Shown here: positions 58,985 to 64,000 of the stretch, piece after piece
How the letters are laid out: every line of letters starts with the position of its first letter
Position numbering within the stretch: position 1 is the stretch's first letter
From: Sipunculus nudus
Lineage: Eukaryota > Annelida > Sipuncula > Golfingiida > Sipunculidae
Length of the DNA stretch: 64,000 nt
Assembly (NCBI GenBank): GCA_026874595.1
Contig: CM049308.1
Coordinates: 25,716,367 to 25,780,366, forward strand
Direction of reading: 5' to 3'
Program-made: the position numbers and the translations under genes
The notes under the pieces: model-generated
Databases searched by the model: none
Seen by the model: only the letters and a program-made list of their open reading frames with translations
What the model was told of the DNA's origin: nothing

Positions 58985-61355
58985 ATCCATTATTTATGTA
59001 CATCATTATGTACATATGACGTCATTTTGAAATATATTAACCACTGGGGTTGTACATTCCAATGTCCTTGATATTCCATGAACCATGTAATACTGAGAAA
59101 CCAAATGCAGGAATTTTTAGGATAGACCTGTCTCCATTGATTGTCAATTACAATTTAGTTCATTTATTATAAAACGTTATTACAAATATTTCATGAAAGA
59201 AAATTGCAAATGGCACGAGTCACTAAAAAAACAAGCTTCCTATTGAATTATATAAGATACGTTATATATAACTCGTAAGTTATCGAGGCGACACCACAAA
59301 GTAGACAGGTGACATCTGACCTCATTAAATATGTTAAATTTTTTTTCCAGTAATCGAACTCGGGCGAGATAATTTATCGGTAAGTAGTGAGTTTCGTGAA
59401 AATCTATCAAACATCTTAAGTTATCAAGGCGACACTAAAAGACAACGGACGGACGGACGGACCGTGGGTATACAATAATACATCCCGTCCATTAAAAAAA
59501 AAAGTTTCTCCTAATTAAAAGATTATGAGCTTAGTTCAGAACACACGTTTTAATAAGTTGTAAATAAAGGTGAGTTGTAAATAAACTACAATGTGTTATT
59601 TGCTAAAGGTATGCCACAAGAAAAATCTATATTTAATTAAATATTCGTACAAGGCCAGTTAAAAACGTCACCTTGCATCCCCGATGTAACGACAACACCT
59701 GAGTGGTACCTCGAGGACGTCTTGAAAAAGACGAAAAATAACGTTTATTTTAACTTAACAATTTTATGTGTTAAGAATGTTTAAAAGAAATGAAATAGAG
59801 CGGGAAGGAATAGGAAGCAAAGTTCTGCCTAGGATTTAATAAGAGTAGTCAATAATATTCAGTTTAATAAAATTGTTGCAGGACTCCCTTCCTTGTTTTC
59901 CTTTGTTTTTTTTTTCAAATCGTTCGAAGCAGTAAACCATGCTACACTAAGCTTAAACGTGCTTAACATGGTAATAAAGCTTTAAAACATATTAGCCTCA
60001 CTTTCAGGGCTGCAGGGATGGTTAATTAATACAGAAATAATTTTTTAAAGAAGTCGGACTGAAAAAAAAAATATATATATATATACATTTTATTCAGATA
60101 TCGGATGACAGAGACTGTTTAGAGATGGATTTTAAGAAAACAATGTTTTAGGGTATGGTTTGCAATATGATTACTTCATTGCCGTAATTTCCTACCCTTT
60201 GGATCCTTTTTTGCAGTATGAGTTATGGATTTGGAAAGGAAATGTACCAGAATGGTTGTCAAAAGGGGTCAAGCGGCACATTAAATTCCTGAAGGACATG
60301 AGTGGGCAGCAAACTCTGGTTACACGGATTTGAGCAACAGAAGCCAGTACATCACTCAAAGTGACGTCACAACCATTCGAAGACATAAATAAGTAGTCAA
60401 CAGTTGGATGAGGACGATGCCAAGAGTGTTCATAAAATGGTTACTGGGGTTTTTAGTCATCAATTGTGTTTTATCAACAATTCTTACGTGGTGAGCAGGC
60501 TTTGGTGTTGGTTATTCTGGTTTGTATTCCCAAAACATTTTTTTTCTGCAATAGTTCTTGATTTCTATTGTGCACATTGCTAGTGAAGGATAAGCATAAG
60601 AAATGAGCAGTGAAGCGAGAGAAGATACGCTTACATTAGCATAACATAAATTCAAAGAATGAGGTGAAAACTTCCTAAAGTAAATGTGCATGCTCCCATG
60701 CATTAAATATTATTAATTTAAATAAAAAACTTAGAAATTTAATTGTAAAAGCATTTGAAACCGTTTGAAATTTAACGATTTTTGTCTTTACTTTAAAAAG
60801 GCATCAATACATACCCATATTCCGGGACTCTTCTTATAATTTAAATACAACAATTCAGCCCTCCCTGGCCTTCTGTTGCATCGCGAATGTGTAATGTTTT
60901 AGTCCAATCATTTATCTATTTCTTGAAGTTCATAACTAGACCAAACATTTCCAGCCCGCATCTTAGTTTAGAGAATGTCACCACCTCTCCTCTCACAACT
61001 CTGACTTTGGGTAAGCATAGCAAACCTCAATATCATTGGATGCCTGTTACGCCCCCTGACTTCCAGTCAAAAGCCATCTTCTGTTCTTACCTGAATATTT
61101 CAACAAAGGTATCTTTCTGACAACTGCACATGACTGTAAGAGTGTTGCTGGAAACTTTGACTATGCTTTATCTGTATTTCTCTGAGTTGCATCCGAGAAT
61201 TGCGATATTGTTTTCAAGCAACCTGCAATGTTTTTCCAAGACGAGATTTGGCCCCTTTAGTGTATAGTGGTGTACGAGATTTAATAATATGCAATTAATC
61301 CAAAGTACATATTATTTAATGTCTACATAAAAATATCAAGCTTGTGTCAATTTTT
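58985..61355. other. Gene-poor stretch with partial repeat ends
   Basis: AAGTTATCGAGGCGACAC (59278) and AAGTTATCAAGGCGACAC (59420) recur 142 bp apart, followed by GGACGGACGGACGGACC and GTATACAATAATACATCCCG. This looks like the end of another hairpin-type element family, truncated. A plus-strand coding-like piece at 60216-60330 reads YELWIWKGNVPEWLSKGVK then HIKFLKDMSGQQTLV, unrecognised and without splice sites. Nothing else supported. Confidence 0.4.
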
Positions 61356-62077
61356 ATGCCCCCAGTTGTACGGACCTTTTTCGCAATGCCTGCAGATATT
61401 GGCCTGATTTTTGGTGTGTGGGCAGATAATGACCAGTTACAGATTGGGTTAGCGTTTCGTCCCGGTTGACCTACTTTTGTCCGTTTTACGGCTCATAAAC
61501 TTAGAAATTTCATGACAAATAGACCTGTACGGACTTTTTTCGCAATGCCTGCAGATATTGGCCTGCTTTTTGGTGTGTTGGGCAGATAATGACCAGTTTC
61601 AGATCGAGTTCGCGTTTCGTCCCGGTTTACCTACTTTTGTCCGTATTATGGCTCCTTTACTTAGAAAATTTCATGAAAAATAGAAATTTTAGTGACAAGT
61701 GCACATGTACGGATTTTTTTTTACAATGCTTGCAGATATTTGCCTGAATTTTGGTGTGTGGGCAGATATTGACCAGTTACAGATCGAGTTGCGTTTCGTC
61801 CCAGTTGACCTACTTTTGATCGTTTTACGGCTCCTGAACATAGAAAATTTCATGAAAATAGAAATTTTCATAACAAATGCATATGTACGGACTTTTTTCC
61901 TCGATGCCTGCAGATACCGCCCTGAATTTTTTATTTGTGGGCAGATAATGACAAGTTACAGATCGAGTTTGTGTTTCGTGCCGGTTGACCTACTTTTGAC
62001 CGGTTTACGGCCCCTTAACATAGAAAATTTCATGAAAAATAGAAATTTGCATGAGAAATGTACATGTACAACCTTTT
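61355..62077. mobile_element. Hairpin-ended array element, copy 2 (inverted, left part)
   Basis: The reverse-complement family of 53995-55252. It begins with TTTTTATGCCCCC, then AGTTGTACGG. CCTACTTTTG recurs at 61470, 61630, 61809 and 61989, giving four units of 160-180 bp. The array stops abruptly after CCTTTTTT at 62078, where another element is inserted, and resumes at about 62722 with TTTCGCACTGCAATGC ... TACTGGCCTAATGTTTGG. Compared with copy 1 the hairpin-proximal 80 bp is deleted. Confidence 0.8.
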
Positions 62078-62721
62078 TTAGCCCTCAGCTCATAGGCTGA
62101 TGGGCTATTGTCGTCACCAAAGCTGTACGTCTGTCTGTCCGTCTGGTGTCCGTCATGCGTCCGTTAACTTTTACCTTGTGAGCGGGATAACACTAAAAGG
62201 ATTCACCGTTGGAATTTTATTTCATCAGTGAAGATGTATTTCGATAAAACTCGGTCAAGTTTGAAGATGGGTGACCTTGACCTATTTTTCTTGTTTTAGA
62301 GCTGATTATACAAAAACACTCAGAAGCTTATATCCAGGAAGCATTGTGTGGATTTTCACGAAACTTAATATGATCATTGGGAATGATGGTCTGTACGTGC
62401 TGCACAATTTTGGTGGCATCACCTACAATTTATGATTTTTTCATGAATTTTTATCGGATTTTTCAATTTTGGCCTTTTGTGCAGGATATCTCAAAAGGTA
62501 TTCAACACAGGAACTTCATTTCTTCAGTGCTATTGCATATTTACAAAATCTTGGTCCAGTTCAATGATAGGTGATCTTGACCTACTTTTTAAGGTAACAG
62601 AGCTTAGAATAGAAAAAAGGAGCTTATTTTTCAGGAAGCATTTGGTGGATTGTTTTGAAATATGGTACATACCTCTCCAATTTAAATTTATAACTGATTA
62701 TCAGCTTTTGCTAATATTCTA
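62078..62721. mobile_element. Nested hairpin-ended element with two ~305-bp units
   Basis: Begins at a hairpin AGCCCTCAGC-TCATAG-GCTGATGGGCT (62080-62106), then GTCTGTCTGTCCGTC, then two diverged units: CTAAAAGGATTCACCGTTGGAA...GGTGACCTTGACCTA near 62195-62285, and CAAAAGGTATTCAACACAGGAA...GGTGATCTTGACCTA near 62491-62585. Host array sequence flanks both sides (CCTTTTTT left, TTTCGCAC right), so the insertion site was within a T run. Confidence 0.65.
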
Positions 62722-62819
62722 GTTTCGCACTGCAATGCTTATAGATACTGGCCTAATGTTTGGTCTGTGGGCGCATAATGTTGAGTTCCTTCATCCCAGT
62801 CTTTCTGTGTGTCATAGCA

Positions 62820-63669
62820 ATAGGTCCTAATCATGATTTTTTAATGTCTGGTGAAAACGCTCGAGGTCGCCCTGACTCACAGGATGGTATGGCGAAGAGC
62901 TGTACTGTTTCATACCTAGCTCAAGCATAACTTGCTGGAATAAGCGAGACATAAAATTAGACCCTTGGTCAGTCTGGACGGATTTTGGTAATCCAAAAAT
63001 TAAAAAAAAACTTGGTCAGAGCCTTGACAACACTTTTGGCTTTAAATTTGCGCAATGGTATTGCCTTGGGGAACCTGGTAGATACGCACATAAATGTCAG
63101 CAAGTATTCATGTCCAGATTTTGTTTTTGGCAGTAGTCCAAAACAGTCAACAATAATCCCACTGAATGGTTCCTCGAAAGCAGGAATTGTCCTAAGTGAG
63201 GCCATGGGAGGATTCTGATTGGGCTTGCCAATCATCTGGCATGTATGGCATGATTTACAATATTGTACAACATCTTTTCTGAGGTTAGGCCAATAGAGGT
63301 GTGTACTAACTTTCTGATAAGTTTTATTTATACCTAAATGGCCAGACAAAAGAGCCTCATGTACCATGCTTAGAATTTCATTGCGAAAGCTTTTGGGCAT
63401 TACTATATGATGTTTGATGGCCCACTTATCATCAGTGCATACATCGGGTGCCCTGGTGCACAGTAATATTTCCAGAAATCAATTCTGACTTTATATGTAC
63501 CTGTGAAGCGGAACTGAAGTGTGCTTTTCTGAAAACACATCAACATTAACAAGTGCATGTGCACCAGTAAAAGACCTATTAGAAATTGGCAAAGCGTTTG
63601 CTTGCATGAGAGTCTGGCCTGAACCAGTGTCCCTCGAAATTCTAATAGGGGTATAATCTGAAAAATCAT
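62820..63669 (-). pseudogene. Ty3/gypsy pol fragment: protease joined to integrase
   Basis: On the minus strand, a protease segment at 63660-63480 reads PIRISRDTGSGQTLM (catalytic DTG). After frame breaks, a roughly 143-codon frame (63400-62969) gives the H2C2 zinc-binding domain (GHLGINKTYQKV ... CKSCHTCQ) and the integrase core start (IIVDCFGLLPKTKSGHEYLL). A frameshift at an A/T run near 63005 leads to SVQTDQGSNFMSRLF and PVSQGDLERFHQ. The catalytic triad D, D-35-E is present across the two frames. Reverse transcriptase and RNase H are missing: protease runs into pre-integrase sequence near 63455. No LTRs seen in the window. Confidence 0.85.
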
Positions 63670-63670
63670 T

Positions 63671-64000
63671 CTATTTGGTTATATATAATATTCTTATGGT
63701 TTCCCTTATTCGGCAGTGGTTGATCATTTTGGATTTTATAACTGCGGCTAGTGAGGCGTTCATTGCGACCGCATGTAATTGTGCAAGATATACGATCCTC
63801 ACGGGTTTTCCATTTTCTTTAATTACAGACACGCCCCATGCTTCGGACGACGAAGGCCAGCGCACCCCACCAGGTAGGACTATATTTTTGTGATATCATT
63901 GGACCATGTGATGAATTTACCAAGCGCTTTCTGTAAATTGCATTATATATGGGACTTTTTTCTGCGCCCATCATGATCTCGTGTGTACATTTACCATTTA
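63671..64000. other. Unassigned right edge
   Basis: Upstream of the gypsy fragment on its strand. The minus frame at 63671-63865 does not resemble gag or reverse transcriptase. Nothing else can be supported before the window ends. Confidence 0.35.

Overview
This is AT-rich, low gene density animal nuclear DNA, most likely from a mollusc and probably a bivalve. That assignment is inference: it rests on long (TA)n tracts, many C/G homopolymers, short exons with GT-AG borders, and repeat families of a style common in bivalve genomes (internal tandem repeats, terminal hairpins, C/G tracts). There are no bacterial operons, no rRNA and no intact long gene. Almost every recognisable protein segment is a broken mobile-element gene or a single exon.

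Layout. 1-1.7 kb: a dispersed element with three 149-bp units; a second copy with one unit lies inverted at 49.3-50.7 kb. 3.0-5.2 kb: two pieces of a Ginger/KRAB-A-type integrase gene (minus strand), separated by a GC-rich palindromic array (3.40-4.04 kb) and a TIR element with a 6-bp target duplication (4105-5049). 5.9-7.1 and 11.6-12.8 kb: two Helentron-like non-autonomous elements, each with three roughly 300-bp units and a terminal hairpin. 9.3 kb: a tRNA-derived SINE. 10.0-11.25 and 24.4-25.6 kb: an inverted pair of a decayed coding repeat. 12.9-13.4 and 35.3-35.8 kb: a direct pair of another dispersed repeat. 14.1-17.3 kb (plus): a gene remnant with two duplicated 72-bp exons followed by a frameshifted zinc-finger/recombinase-type exon.

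18.3-18.8 kb and 56.6-56.8 kb (minus): 69-bp coding repeats with an ETPE-type signature. 23.2-23.5 kb: a possible DUF6589-like pseudogene. 29.5-31.4 kb: a 1.9-kb TIR element. 34.6-35.0 kb: a MULE transposase pseudogene. 38.4-41.2 kb (minus): candidate exons of a gene whose first exon faces a THAP-domain pseudogene at 41.7 kb across a 523-bp gap. 43.5-45.5 kb: a TIR element, followed by an 84-bp tandem repeat arranged as dimers. 48.6-48.9 and 58.1-58.4 kb: RecQ-like helicase fragments.

54.0-55.25 and 61.36-62.08 kb: a hairpin-ended array family with roughly 180-bp units. The second copy is interrupted by another hairpin-ended element. 58.6-59.0 kb: a duplicated 3'-terminal exon pair of a minus-strand gene. 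62.8-63.7 kb: a Ty3/gypsy pol fragment in which protease joins directly to integrase.

The dominant theme is layered transposon activity. Several short-exon gene remnants sit in the gaps, and three TIR elements and several hairpin-ended Helentron-like families can be delimited from the sequence. Sequence comparisons were made by eye. Family names follow motif recognition and have not been checked by database search.
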